This document shows positions 50,466 to 59,002 of a stretch of 64,000 nt of DNA, in pieces. The stretch is from Hymenobacter sp. YC55 (lineage in GTDB: Bacteria > Bacteroidota > Bacteroidia > Cytophagales > Hymenobacteraceae), in contig NZ_JARNTX010000001.1 in the NCBI RefSeq assembly GCF_029433095.1, positions 3,038,001 through 3,102,000 of the forward strand, given 5' to 3'. The number at the start of each line of letters is the position of its first letter. Within the stretch, counting starts at the first letter, position 1. A program made the position numbers and the translations under genes. The notes under the pieces are model-generated. The model was not told where the DNA came from, searched no databases, and worked only from the letters and a program-made list of their open reading frames with translations.

Positions 50466-53036
50466 TTAGAAACGGGCCTGCAATTTAGCAAAGTAAAACC
50501 GGCCGTTCGAGCCCATCTGCACCGGATCCCAAGCGCCACCGGTTTCGGTGACCTGCGGGTTGAAGAACGTGGGGTATTTATTGAACAGGTTGGAACTGCC
50601 CACCGACAGCTGCAAATGGTCGGTGAGGGCGTAGCTGAGCGAAAGGTCGGTGGTGGTACGCGGCGTGTATACCTGCTCTTCGCCGTCGTAGTCAATCAGC
50701 GTCACCTCGGCGAAACGCACAAACCGCAGAAGCGCCCCAAAGCGGCCCATCTGATAATCGAAGGTGAGGTTGATTTTGGACGGCGGGGCCGAGGCCTTCA
50801 CGAAGGCTTGCTCGCGCGGACCGAAAAAGTCGTCTTCACGCCCGGCCAGCCGGCCCGAAGTCTGCACCCGGTCGATGCGCAGGCGGTTGAAGTTGGCGGC
50901 TAGTATGGAATTCAGGCGGCCGCTGCCGAGTGTAAGCGTGTGGCTCAATACGGCATCCAACCCCAACGACTTGGTGGAAGCGGCATTGGCAAAGAACTGC
51001 GCCTGCCCTACGTTCAGGGCCTGCAAGTCGGCGCCGATTACGGGGTCCTCCGAAGAAAACTGACTGGTCAGTACCACCCGGTCGTCGATCTTGATGTAAT
51101 AGCCGTCCAGGGTCAAACTCAACGACGAACCCAACCGACTAGTTAAGCCAATATTGGCGCTGTTCGAGGTTTCCTGTTTGAGTCTTGGAATGCCTAGTTT
51201 CTGCGTGACGGCGCTGTTATTGCGGGCCAGCAGCACTTCCACGGGCTGCCCACCAATGAAGTTGGTGAAAGTGGAGTTGAAGTTGACTTGCGCCAGCGAA
51301 GGCGCCCGGAAACCGGTACTGTAGGTGCCGCGCAGCGTCAGAAACTCAGTCAGGTTGTAGCGGGTAGCTACTTTGAAGTTGAGGGTGCTCCCGAAGTCGC
51401 TGTAGTGTTCGTAGCGCAGGGCGGCGGCCAGTAGCCAGCGTTGCGTTACGCTTAGCTCGGTATCCACGTAGGCGCCTATGTTGCTGCGCTTGGCTTTAAT
51501 GGCATCGGTAGGCTGAAAGCCGGGGAAGCCTTGTGAGCCAGCCGCTTTTCTGAGCGAGTCAGGCGTACCGGCCGGGTCGTAGTTGCGGTAGGAAGCCTCT
51601 TCGCCGGCAAACAACGAGTACCATTCCCGCCGATACTCTGCCCCAACGGCCACGTTCAAGCCTTGCAGTACGGTTTTGTAGTTGCGGGTAGCGCTAAGCC
51701 CTATCACATCCTGCTGCAACTGGAAACCACCCGCATCAAACGACGTCGGTGAGCTAGCGCCCAACGAAGCGTTGAGCGTGTTGCGCACGCCGTACTCGAA
51801 CCGGTTGGAACCGAAGTTGTTGCTCAGGTCCAGGTCCCAGTCGCCGGCTAGCAGGCGCAAGCCCACCACCGCCGAACCATCCCAAATATCGCTGGTAATA
51901 ATGGGGTCGTAGCCATTGGGATAGATGGACGGCACGTTGCGGTCATCGTCGGCAAAGCGCGTCCAAGCATAAGCGTCGCCGCCGCGTTTGTTTACTCCCC
52001 CAAAGGTGTAGATGTGGGCTTTGTTGCTTAGCGGAAATTTGGCGTTGACATAAGCCGCCGCGTTTTTCACCTCCGGGTCGCCGTATTGGCGGCGGGCAAT
52101 GCCATCCTCGGCGGGTACGTTAGCGCGCTGCGTGTGCTCGCGCTGGTTGTAGTCGAGGGTGGCGTTTACGAAGCCGCCGTTCTGCCCCACCCCAACGCCG
52201 TAGTTGACGTTGGCATTGAAATTACCGCCATCAAAATTCTTGTCGTCGAAGCGGTACTTGGCGTCGTAGGCGCCATAGTTGGTGCTTACGGTCAGCTCGT
52301 TCACACTCTTCTTGAGCACGATGTTGATAACGCCAGCAATGGCGTCGGAGCCGTACTGAGCAGCCGCCCCATCGCGCAGAATCTCGATCCGCTCGATACT
52401 GGCTGCCGGAATCACGTTCAGGTCGGTGCCGGTGTTGCCCCGGCCCCGCGAGCCAAACAAGTTCACGAGCGCCGACTGGTGCTGCCGCTTGCCGTTCACC
52501 AGTACCAGGGTTTGGTCGGGGCCGAGGCCGCGCAGAGTGGCCGGGTCTACGTGGTCGGCACCGTCGGAGCCGGTTTGGCGGTTGGAGTTGAAGGACGGTG
52601 CCACGAATTGCAGCAACTGGTTTACATCGAGCTGGCCGGTTTTGGCCGTCACCTCCCGAATGTCGATTACGTCGACCGGCGAGGGTGAATCGGTAACGGA
52701 GCGGTTCTGGCTGCGCGAGCCTACTACTTGCACGGCGTCGAGGCTGGTGCTAGCCTCGGCTAAGCGTATGGTTACCGCACCGCCACTGGCGCTTACTTCC
52801 TGGCTAGCAAACCCGATGGAGCTTACCACTAGTTTTGGCGACTGGGAGCGGGCACGGAGCGTAAAGCGGCCATCGGCGCCCGTGCCCGTACCATTGTTGG
52901 TGCCTTTCTCGACAACCGTGGCGCCTACTACCGGCTTACCGGCCGCGTCGAGCACCTGCCCCGTTAGCGCCTGGCCTTGCCCTACAGCAGCCATACTCGT
53001 CAAGCACATAAGTGCGATTGGTACAAAGTGTTTCAT
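50466..53036 (-). CDS. TonB-dependent receptor
   Basis: An 856-residue outer-membrane receptor. Signal peptide is MKHFVPIALMCLTSMAAVGQ. Next is a carboxypeptidase-regulatory-like (CarboxypepD_reg) domain (LTGQVLDAAGKPVVGATVVE), then a plug domain (SPVDVIDIREVTAKTGQLDV ... PATLRGLGPDQTLVLVNGKR) and a beta-barrel ending YPTFFNPQVTETGGAWD-like, with terminal FYFAKLQARF. It resembles siderophore/oligosaccharide receptors of the SusC-like superfamily, but no SusD follows; a polymer uptake role is unsupported. It is monocistronic. Confidence 0.92.
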   Translation of the reverse strand: MKHFVPIALMCLTSMAAVGQGQALTGQVLDAAGKPVVGATVVEKGTNNGTGTGADGRFTLRARSQSPKLVVSSIGFASQEVSASGGAVTIRLAEASTSLDAVQVVGSRSQNRSVTDSPSPVDVIDIREVTAKTGQLDVNQLLQFVAPSFNSNRQTGSDGADHVDPATLRGLGPDQTLVLVNGKRQHQSALVNLFGSRGRGNTGTDLNVIPAASIERIEILRDGAAAQYGSDAIAGVINIVLKKSVNELTVSTNYGAYDAKYRFDDKNFDGGNFNANVNYGVGVGQNGGFVNATLDYNQREHTQRANVPAEDGIARRQYGDPEVKNAAAYVNAKFPLSNKAHIYTFGGVNKRGGDAYAWTRFADDDRNVPSIYPNGYDPIITSDIWDGSAVVGLRLLAGDWDLDLSNNFGSNRFEYGVRNTLNASLGASSPTSFDAGGFQLQQDVIGLSATRNYKTVLQGLNVAVGAEYRREWYSLFAGEEASYRNYDPAGTPDSLRKAAGSQGFPGFQPTDAIKAKRSNIGAYVDTELSVTQRWLLAAALRYEHYSDFGSTLNFKVATRYNLTEFLTLRGTYSTGFRAPSLAQVNFNSTFTNFIGGQPVEVLLARNNSAVTQKLGIPRLKQETSNSANIGLTSRLGSSLSLTLDGYYIKIDDRVVLTSQFSSEDPVIGADLQALNVGQAQFFANAASTKSLGLDAVLSHTLTLGSGRLNSILAANFNRLRIDRVQTSGRLAGREDDFFGPREQAFVKASAPPSKINLTFDYQMGRFGALLRFVRFAEVTLIDYDGEEQVYTPRTTTDLSLSYALTDHLQLSVGSSNLFNKYPTFFNPQVTETGGAWDPVQMGSNGRFYFAKLQARF

Positions 53037-53121
53037 AGCGTGATTATGAATGAAGTGAAAGTTTGGTAGTGCAGGTAAGCAGGGCAGGAAAACATATTAA
53101 TTTCTCAAGAAAGTGAATAAA

Positions 53122-53154
53122 TAAAAAAACCAGCCCTTGCAGGCTGGTTTTTTA
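53122..53154. terminator. Terminator of the E2 gene
   Basis: A 12-bp perfect stem (53124-53135 with 53142-53153) with A6/T6 at the base; its T-tract serves the minus strand, downstream of the E2 gene. Confidence 0.9.
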
Positions 53155-53179
53155 GAATGCATGTACTGTCGACCTTTTA

Positions 53180-54910
53180 TCAGATCAGCATGCGCATGGG
53201 GTCTTCGAGCAAGCTTTTCAGCGTTTGCAGGAAGGCGGCACCGGTAGCACCGTCTACTACGCGGTGGTCGCAGCTGAGCGTTACTTTCATGATGTTGCCG
53301 ATAGTCAGCGCACCATCTTTCACCACAGCGGTTTGCTTGATGCCACCCACAGCCAGGATGCACGCATCCGGTGGGTTGATGATGGCGGTGAATTCGTCGA
53401 TGCCGAACATGCCTAGGTTCGAGATGGTGAAGGTGCTTCCCTCCCACTCGGCGGGTTGCAGCTTCTTGCTCTTCGCCTTTCCGGCTAGTTCTTTCACTTC
53501 GGTGGCAATGGTCGAGAGGCCTTTGCCGTCGGCGTTGCGCACCACGGGCACTAGTAGGCCTTCGTCTACAGCTACCGCCACGCCAATGTTGACCACCTTG
53601 TTCTGACGAATTTTGTCGCCAAGCCACGAGGAGTTTACGGCGGGGTGCTGCTTCAGAGCTACTGCAGCGGCTTTAATCACCAAGTCGTTGAAGCTAAGCT
53701 TCACCGGCGACAGGGCGTTAAGCTGGGTGCGTACTTCCATAGCCCGGTCCATCAGAATTTCCATCGTCAGATAGAAATGCGGAGCGGTAAACAAGCTCTC
53801 GGAGAGGCGGCGGGCAATAACCTTGCGCATCTGCGACACAGGCGTGTCGGTATAGTCTTGCGAGGCAGGCGCGCTAGCGGCAGCTTGTGGTGCTGGCTGC
53901 GCGGATGGGGCCGCCGGAGCGGCCTGGGGAGCAGCAGCCGGCTGCGCAGCAGGAGTTGCAGCAGGCTGAGCTGCGGGAGCGGCGCTAGGCTGCACGCTCT
54001 CCAGGTCGCGGGAGATGATGCGGCCGTTTTCGCCAGACCCTTTGATGGTGTTCAGGTCGATGCCTTTTTCTTTGGCAATGCTCTTGGCCAGCGGCGAGGC
54101 CAGCAAACGACCACCAGCGGGTTGCTGGGTAGTGGTAGCAGCGGCGGGGGCCGTAGCAGCCGGAGCAGCCTCTTCTGGTGCTGGGGCAGCCGCCGGGGCG
54201 GCGCTACCGCCACTCTGTCCACCGAGCAGGGCTTGCACGTCGGCTCCTTCTTCGCCGATTATGGCCAGCACGCCGTCTACGGCAATAGCCTCACCGTCTT
54301 TCGGACCGATATAGAGCAGGGTGCCATCTTCGTAGTTTTCCAGCTCCATCGTGGCCTTGTCGGTTTCTACCTCGGCCAGCACGTCGCCAGACTTCACTTT
54401 GTCACCCACTTTCTTCAACCAAGAGGCAATAGTGCCTTCGGTCATGGTGTCGCTCATTTTGGGCATCCGCACCACGGTGGCTTTCTTGCCGTTGCCGGCC
54501 GGAGCCGCAGGCGCAGCCACTACAGGTGCAGAAACCGGAGTGGCCACTGGTTCTAGCGCGGGAGCCGGGGCAGCAGGGGCCTGAGGTGCAGGAGCTGCTT
54601 CGGCTTTGGGCGCCTCAGCCGCCGCAGGGGCACCGCCTTGGCCACCAGATAGCAAGCCCGAAAAGTCCTCGCCTTCTTTACCTACAATGGCCAAAATACC
54701 ATCTACGGCTACCGATTCGCCTTCTTTCGGGCCGATATAGAGCAGGGTGCCATCTTCGTAGTTTTCCAGCTCCATCGTGGCCTTGTCGGTTTCTACCTCG
54801 GCCAGCACGTCGCCGGATTTTATTTTGTCGCCTACCTTCTTGAGCCAAGTAGCAATGACGCCCTCCGTCATTGTGTCGCTCATTTTGGGCATTTTTATGA
54901 TTTCGGCCAT
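53180..54910 (-). CDS. Pyruvate dehydrogenase complex E2 (dihydrolipoamide acetyltransferase)
   Basis: A 576-residue E2 subunit with two N-terminal lipoyl domains, each with the lipoylated lysine in ETDKATMELE (K43 and K185), separated by Ala/Pro-rich linkers. A peripheral-subunit-binding domain (LLASPLAKSIAKEKGIDLN) follows, then the catalytic domain ending in LSCDHRVVDGATGAAF, the histidine site. It transfers acetyl groups from pyruvate dehydrogenase to CoA. The start is the ATG at 54910. A textbook TTTG-N19-TAATTTTG promoter lies upstream. E1 and E3 genes are not in the window. An 83-bp exact repeat joins the two lipoyl domains. Confidence 0.96.
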   Translation of the reverse strand: MAEIIKMPKMSDTMTEGVIATWLKKVGDKIKSGDVLAEVETDKATMELENYEDGTLLYIGPKEGESVAVDGILAIVGKEGEDFSGLLSGGQGGAPAAAEAPKAEAAPAPQAPAAPAPALEPVATPVSAPVVAAPAAPAGNGKKATVVRMPKMSDTMTEGTIASWLKKVGDKVKSGDVLAEVETDKATMELENYEDGTLLYIGPKDGEAIAVDGVLAIIGEEGADVQALLGGQSGGSAAPAAAPAPEEAAPAATAPAAATTTQQPAGGRLLASPLAKSIAKEKGIDLNTIKGSGENGRIISRDLESVQPSAAPAAQPAATPAAQPAAAPQAAPAAPSAQPAPQAAASAPASQDYTDTPVSQMRKVIARRLSESLFTAPHFYLTMEILMDRAMEVRTQLNALSPVKLSFNDLVIKAAAVALKQHPAVNSSWLGDKIRQNKVVNIGVAVAVDEGLLVPVVRNADGKGLSTIATEVKELAGKAKSKKLQPAEWEGSTFTISNLGMFGIDEFTAIINPPDACILAVGGIKQTAVVKDGALTIGNIMKVTLSCDHRVVDGATGAAFLQTLKSLLEDPMRMLI

Positions 54911-54939
54911 CTGCTTCTGCTGTTGAAATGAGTGGGCGT

Positions 54940-54970
54940 CAAAATTAGCCCGAAAATCCGGCGGTGCAAA
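54940..54970 (-). promoter_or_regulatory. Promoter of the E2 gene
   Basis: On the minus strand TTTG (54967-54970) and TAATTTTG (54940-54947) are separated by exactly 19 bp, matching the Bacteroidota consensus. The transcript would start about 20-25 nt upstream of the ATG at 54910. Confidence 0.75.
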
Positions 54971-55098
54971 CCGCTGGGCAATTAGGAAACTCAGGATTAT
55001 GCATACCACCTAGCTTAAGCCAGGGTTTTGCAGCTCGAATTAGCTGATGGGCATCAATTCTCTAAGGCAATATTCGTGTGCTTTCGACAGCAAGCAAA

Positions 55099-56412
55099 TC
55101 AGGGAGCCCATTCGAGAATATAAACGGGCTGCGGCGCCAGCTTTTCCAGCGTTTCGCCGTCGCCTTGGCCGGTACGCTGTACAAACAAATTCAGGCGGCC
55201 AGCTTGCACCCAGCGCTCAGTATCGTAGCTCGGCTCCCAATTACCAACGGGCTCAGCATTGAGGTCTTTCGTAGTCCATTGGTTTTTACTTAAGTCGGTG
55301 CACTGCATTATCGAAACCCGATCCTGCCGCTCAACGTCGCGGTATAGCACGTACACAGGCGGGTTGCTTTTGCTGTTGCCCACCAGCACTTGAGGGCGAG
55401 AAATCGGAATCTTCTTGGTGCCGGCGCCGCTCAAGCTGAAAGGCGTGGTGCGCTGCCCAACTTGCGCCACGCGCCACTGCTTGTTGGCCAGATAAATGAG
55501 TTGGTACTGAGGCACCGTGGAACCAGCAGGTCGCCAGTACGTGGCAATGTAGGGGTTGCCTTGCGCGTCGGCCACCATAGAAGTTTGGTTGATCAATTCG
55601 CTGCGCTGCGGAATGCGGCAGGCATACTCGGCGGTTTTTTCAGTGATGGGCAGTTTATAAACCTCGCCCGTGCTTTTCTGCCAGGTTTTGCCCCCATCTA
55701 AAGACCGGGCGTAAGCCATATCATGGTTGGAAGCCACATCCGGCGACTCGCGCCACACCCACGAAACGTGGATGGTGCCGCGGGCATCGAGCGTGGCTTG
55801 CCAGTAGGCATTGCGCTGGCCTTCGCCGTCAATTAGTACGTCGTGCAGCCGCGTCCATTGCTTGCTTTTGGTGCTGTAGCGGTTGAGCACCATGTTGCCA
55901 TTGCCGGAACTTCCGTCGCGGTACACGAATAGTAAGTCGCCGTCGGGATACCGATAAAACTCCGGATACGTCACGTTCGATTCCTGCTTACCAGTCATGG
56001 GAAGCAGGTCGGTTAGCTCCAGCGAATTGGGCGCCACGCTGCGGCAGTACCGCAAGGGGTTGCCGTGGTGGTCGAAGGACAGATGCAGATAGCCCGCGCC
56101 ATCCACCATCAAGCTAATAATGTTGTGCGCGTCCGACACCTTGCCTTGGTAGTGCGTACGCTGCACTTGCCAAGCCCCGGCTGGCAACGTGCGCCGACCC
56201 AGCACAACGTAGCCCACCGAATCATAGAAGGCCGTGTACTGCGTTTGCTTGTGCGTCACTACGGAGTTTTTGCGGAACACAGCCCCGTTCACGTTGTTGC
56301 GCGCCCAGCCTAGCCCAACGGGTACCGGCGCTTTTTGCGCAACACCAGCCACACTGCCACTCAGCAGCAACAGCAGCAACAACCGACGCAAGGCGGCAAC
56401 TGGCAAAAGCAT
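55099..56412 (-). CDS. Secreted BNR-repeat family protein (BNR_4)
   Basis: A 437-residue secreted protein of the BNR_4 group. Signal peptide is VAALRRLLLLLLLSGSVAG. The propeller body has AHNIISLMVDGAGYLHLSFD followed by HHGNPLRYCRSV and LDARGTIHVSWVWRESPDVA. The motif SFDHHGNPLRY is shared with 7-bladed propeller lyases, so a role in polysaccharide degradation is possible, but is only inferred. The start ATG at 56412 gives a good signal; the frame extends to 56511. It is divergent from nothing close; a histidine phosphatase gene lies upstream. Confidence 0.8.
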   Translation of the reverse strand: MLLPVAALRRLLLLLLLSGSVAGVAQKAPVPVGLGWARNNVNGAVFRKNSVVTHKQTQYTAFYDSVGYVVLGRRTLPAGAWQVQRTHYQGKVSDAHNIISLMVDGAGYLHLSFDHHGNPLRYCRSVAPNSLELTDLLPMTGKQESNVTYPEFYRYPDGDLLFVYRDGSSGNGNMVLNRYSTKSKQWTRLHDVLIDGEGQRNAYWQATLDARGTIHVSWVWRESPDVASNHDMAYARSLDGGKTWQKSTGEVYKLPITEKTAEYACRIPQRSELINQTSMVADAQGNPYIATYWRPAGSTVPQYQLIYLANKQWRVAQVGQRTTPFSLSGAGTKKIPISRPQVLVGNSKSNPPVYVLYRDVERQDRVSIMQCTDLSKNQWTTKDLNAEPVGNWEPSYDTERWVQAGRLNLFVQRTGQGDGETLEKLAPQPVYILEWAP

Positions 56413-56511
56413 CCTAGTTGATAATTGGAAATGCAATGGAGTTGTTTTGTTTAAGCAACTAAGCGAAAGAACAGCAGAACCAGCTTTACCAAGCTGGCCC
56501 ACGATGCGCAT

Positions 56512-57126
56512 TTATTGGAGGTGGGCTACATCCAGGAAGTTGCGCACCGTGAACATAGAGCCGGTGTAGTGCAACTTATACAAACACAGGTTGCGGTGCT
56601 CGAAGGCGTCCATCCGGCTCAGCGGATAATTAAGCAGTTGGCAGAGCAGCACCCGCATGGCGCGCCCGTGCATGCACACCAGCACGTTTTCTTCTTCGGG
56701 GCGGTTTTTCAGCAATTCAATGAAAGGGCGCTGCCGGGCGGCTACTTCGTCGGGGCTCTCGCCGCCGGTGAGGCGGGCGTGGGTTTCACCTCGGTCCCAC
56801 TGGTCGAGCACGCCCTGGTATTCGGCATCTTCTTCGGCGGTGATGCGGGTGCCCTCGCGCACGCCCCAGCTAATCTCGTTGAGGGCCGTGGTTTGCTCGT
56901 GCGGCAAACCCATTTCCAGAAAGCCCCGCACCGATTGGTGAGTACGACGCAGTACCGACGTATAGACTTTGTCGAACGGCATGTGTTGATAGGCTGCGAA
57001 AAACTGCTCGGCCTGTCGCCGGCCGGTTTCGTTTAAGTCGGAGTCGACGCCGCTGCCCTGCACAATGTTTTGCACGTTGTAGTCGGTCTGGCCGTGGCGG
57101 ATTAGGTATATTTTTTTGACGCTCAC
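56512..57126 (-). CDS. Histidine phosphatase family protein
   Basis: A 204-residue histidine phosphatase (phosphoglycerate-mutase-like) with IRHGQTDYN at the start and the second histidine in VCMHGRAMRVLL. The glutamate of the catalytic site is in the SWGVREG region. Substrates range from phosphoglycerate to small phosphoesters, not known here. It is divergent from the menaquinone operon, sharing an 85-bp intergenic region with a likely plus-strand promoter. Confidence 0.92.
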   Translation of the reverse strand: MSVKKIYLIRHGQTDYNVQNIVQGSGVDSDLNETGRRQAEQFFAAYQHMPFDKVYTSVLRRTHQSVRGFLEMGLPHEQTTALNEISWGVREGTRITAEEDAEYQGVLDQWDRGETHARLTGGESPDEVAARQRPFIELLKNRPEEENVLVCMHGRAMRVLLCQLLNYPLSRMDAFEHRNLCLYKLHYTGSMFTVRNFLDVAHLQ

Positions 57127-57142
57127 TTTCCGGCTAGCTTTG
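57115..57142 (+). promoter_or_regulatory. Candidate promoter of the menaquinone operon
   Basis: TTTG (57115-57118) and TAGCTTTG (57135-57142) are 16 bp apart, near the expected spacing. It overlaps the 5' end of the divergent histidine phosphatase gene. Confidence 0.55.
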
Positions 57143-57211
57143 CTGTTTATCCTTTAAAAGTATTGTTGCTTCTGGCCTTACAAGCCCCAATGCTACACTT
57201 TTTCATTGCAT

Positions 57212-57655
57212 ATGGCACAATTCCCTACCGATCCTGCCCAAATCAACGCGTGGGCTAAGAACACCTTAGGTGAACATCTTGGCATCGAGATAACGGCAGT
57301 GGGTGAGCGGACGATAACTGGCCGTATGCCCGTCGACCACCGCACTCACCAGCCCATGGGCCTATTGCACGGGGGTGCTTCCGTTGCCCTAGCCGAAACG
57401 CTAGGCAGCATCGGGGCTACCCTGCAGGTAGATATACGCAAAAAAGCCTGCGTAGGGCTGGAAATCAATGCTAATCACCTGAAAGGCGTGAAATCGGGGT
57501 ACGTGGTGGGGCATGCTACCGCTCTGCACGTAGGCCGTAGCACACAGGTGTGGGAAATTCGCATCACGCACGAAGAAACTGGCGCGCTGGTTTGTATCAG
57601 CCGCATTACCATGGCCGTTGTCGACTTACCTCCCGCGGCCCAGCCGCAAGCATGA
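57212..57655 (+). CDS. Hotdog-fold thioesterase, candidate DHNA-CoA thioesterase
   Basis: A 147-residue hotdog-fold protein of the PaaI/MenI type, with the catalytic HGGASVALAET segment. It overlaps the menF-like start by four bases (ATGA), and is the first gene of a menaquinone cluster, so hydrolysis of 1,4-dihydroxy-2-naphthoyl-CoA is the likely reaction. This is an inference from context; PaaI-like phenylacetate thioesterases look similar. The ATG at 57212 is preferred; a TTG at 57206 is the alternative. Confidence 0.82.
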   Translation: MAQFPTDPAQINAWAKNTLGEHLGIEITAVGERTITGRMPVDHRTHQPMGLLHGGASVALAETLGSIGATLQVDIRKKACVGLEINANHLKGVKSGYVVGHATALHVGRSTQVWEIRITHEETGALVCISRITMAVVDLPPAAQPQA

Positions 57656-58908
57656 ACCAACCCAACGAACTTCGGCAGCTGCCCTGGCCGGTGGCCACGA
57701 TGGACCTGAACCCCTCGGCCCGGCTGCGCCACCTTGTAACGGGGGCATTGCGCACCGGCCGGCCGCTGGCCGTGTGGCGCGAGCCAGGCACAACGCACCC
57801 GCGCCTTGTGGTAGCTCGCACATTAGAAGCTGCGTATACGGGCCTCCCCCCTGCCCTTGATGCTACTGCCCCGGCCGGCTTCGCCTTTTTCCCTTTCCGC
57901 GACTCCGACCACAACCCGGCCCTGTTTCTGCCTGCTGATGTGCTGTTCGACACCGCCCAACCCAATACAGTAGCAGTTGCGCCAGCGGCCCGGTCGCTGG
58001 TTCCGGCGCTAACAGCCTGGCTCGCCATTACGCCCGTCGAGCCGTTGGTGTGGCCTTACAGTACGCAGCCGGTTCCGCACGCCGCCACCAAGGCCGAGTA
58101 CTCGGCGCTGGTTCGCGCCGGTGTGGCTGCCATTGAGGCGAAGATCTTGGGGAAAGTGGTGTCGTCGCGGGCGGCCCGCTGGCCCTTGCCGTCGGGCTTC
58201 GACCCGCTGGTAGCTTTTGCCGACCTATGCGAAAAATACCCGCAGGCATTCGTGTCGTTGGTGAGCGTGCCGGGCGTAGGCACTTGGCTAGGCGCTACGC
58301 CCGAGGTACTGGCCGAAGTAACGGCCGACGGTACGTTCCGCACCATGGCTCTGGCCGGCACGCAGCCTCTCGTTCACGGGCAGGCTCCCAACACGGCTAT
58401 TTGGCGGCAAAAGGAAATCGAAGAGCAAGCCTTGGTAGCCCGCTATATCGTGAGTTGCTTCAAGCAGTTGCGGCTGCGCGAATACGACGAAACCGGGCCC
58501 CGTACCGTGGCAGCGGGCGAACTGCTCCACTTACGCACTGATTTCGAGGTCAACCTGCGCCAAGTGCCGTTCCCGAATTTGGGCACCGATATGCTGCGGT
58601 TGCTGCACCCCACCTCGGCCGTGGGCGGCATGCCCAAACAGGCAGCCTTGGATTTTCTGCATCGGCACGAGGGCTACGACCGAGCCTATTATAGCGGCTT
58701 CCTAGGCCCTGTGAACTTGCCGGTGGCCGGCGTCTCGCGGCTTTACGTAAACCTGCGCTGCCTCCAGCTGCGACCTACTGAGGCCATTCTCTACGCCGGC
58801 ACCGGCCTCACCGTCGACTCCGACCCAGATCGTGAATGGCAAGAAACCGAATTGAAGCTAACCACCGCCGGGGCGGTTTTATACCCTATGGTTTCGTCGA
58901 ATGTATAA
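57652..58908 (+). CDS. menF: Isochorismate synthase (chorismate-binding)
   Basis: A 418-residue chorismate-utilising enzyme that would convert chorismate to isochorismate at the start of menaquinone synthesis. Family features are VSSRAARWPL, WLGATPEVLAEV, FRTMALAGTQP, the QKEIEEQALVARYIV helix and the HPTSAVGGMPKQAAL segment with GYDRAYYSGFLGPV near the end. It begins in the stop codon of the hotdog gene (ATGA overlap). In some Bacteroidota it is called dhbC or entC-like, but with menD and menB in the same unit menF is the natural name. Confidence 0.9.
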   Translation: MNQPNELRQLPWPVATMDLNPSARLRHLVTGALRTGRPLAVWREPGTTHPRLVVARTLEAAYTGLPPALDATAPAGFAFFPFRDSDHNPALFLPADVLFDTAQPNTVAVAPAARSLVPALTAWLAITPVEPLVWPYSTQPVPHAATKAEYSALVRAGVAAIEAKILGKVVSSRAARWPLPSGFDPLVAFADLCEKYPQAFVSLVSVPGVGTWLGATPEVLAEVTADGTFRTMALAGTQPLVHGQAPNTAIWRQKEIEEQALVARYIVSCFKQLRLREYDETGPRTVAAGELLHLRTDFEVNLRQVPFPNLGTDMLRLLHPTSAVGGMPKQAALDFLHRHEGYDRAYYSGFLGPVNLPVAGVSRLYVNLRCLQLRPTEAILYAGTGLTVDSDPDREWQETELKLTTAGAVLYPMVSSNV

Positions 58909-59002
58909 GCTAGGAAGAGCAGGATCTGCGTAAGTAACTCAGCATGCAGCAGCGGCCAGCTTTTACCTCCATCACTTCATTGCTCTACTACTAAGCTACT
59001 TT

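Noticed and set aside
54306..54814. 83-bp exact direct repeat as a mobile or CRISPR-like repeat
   Set aside because: Both copies encode the same part of the two lipoyl domains of E2, in frame, so it is an internal gene duplication.
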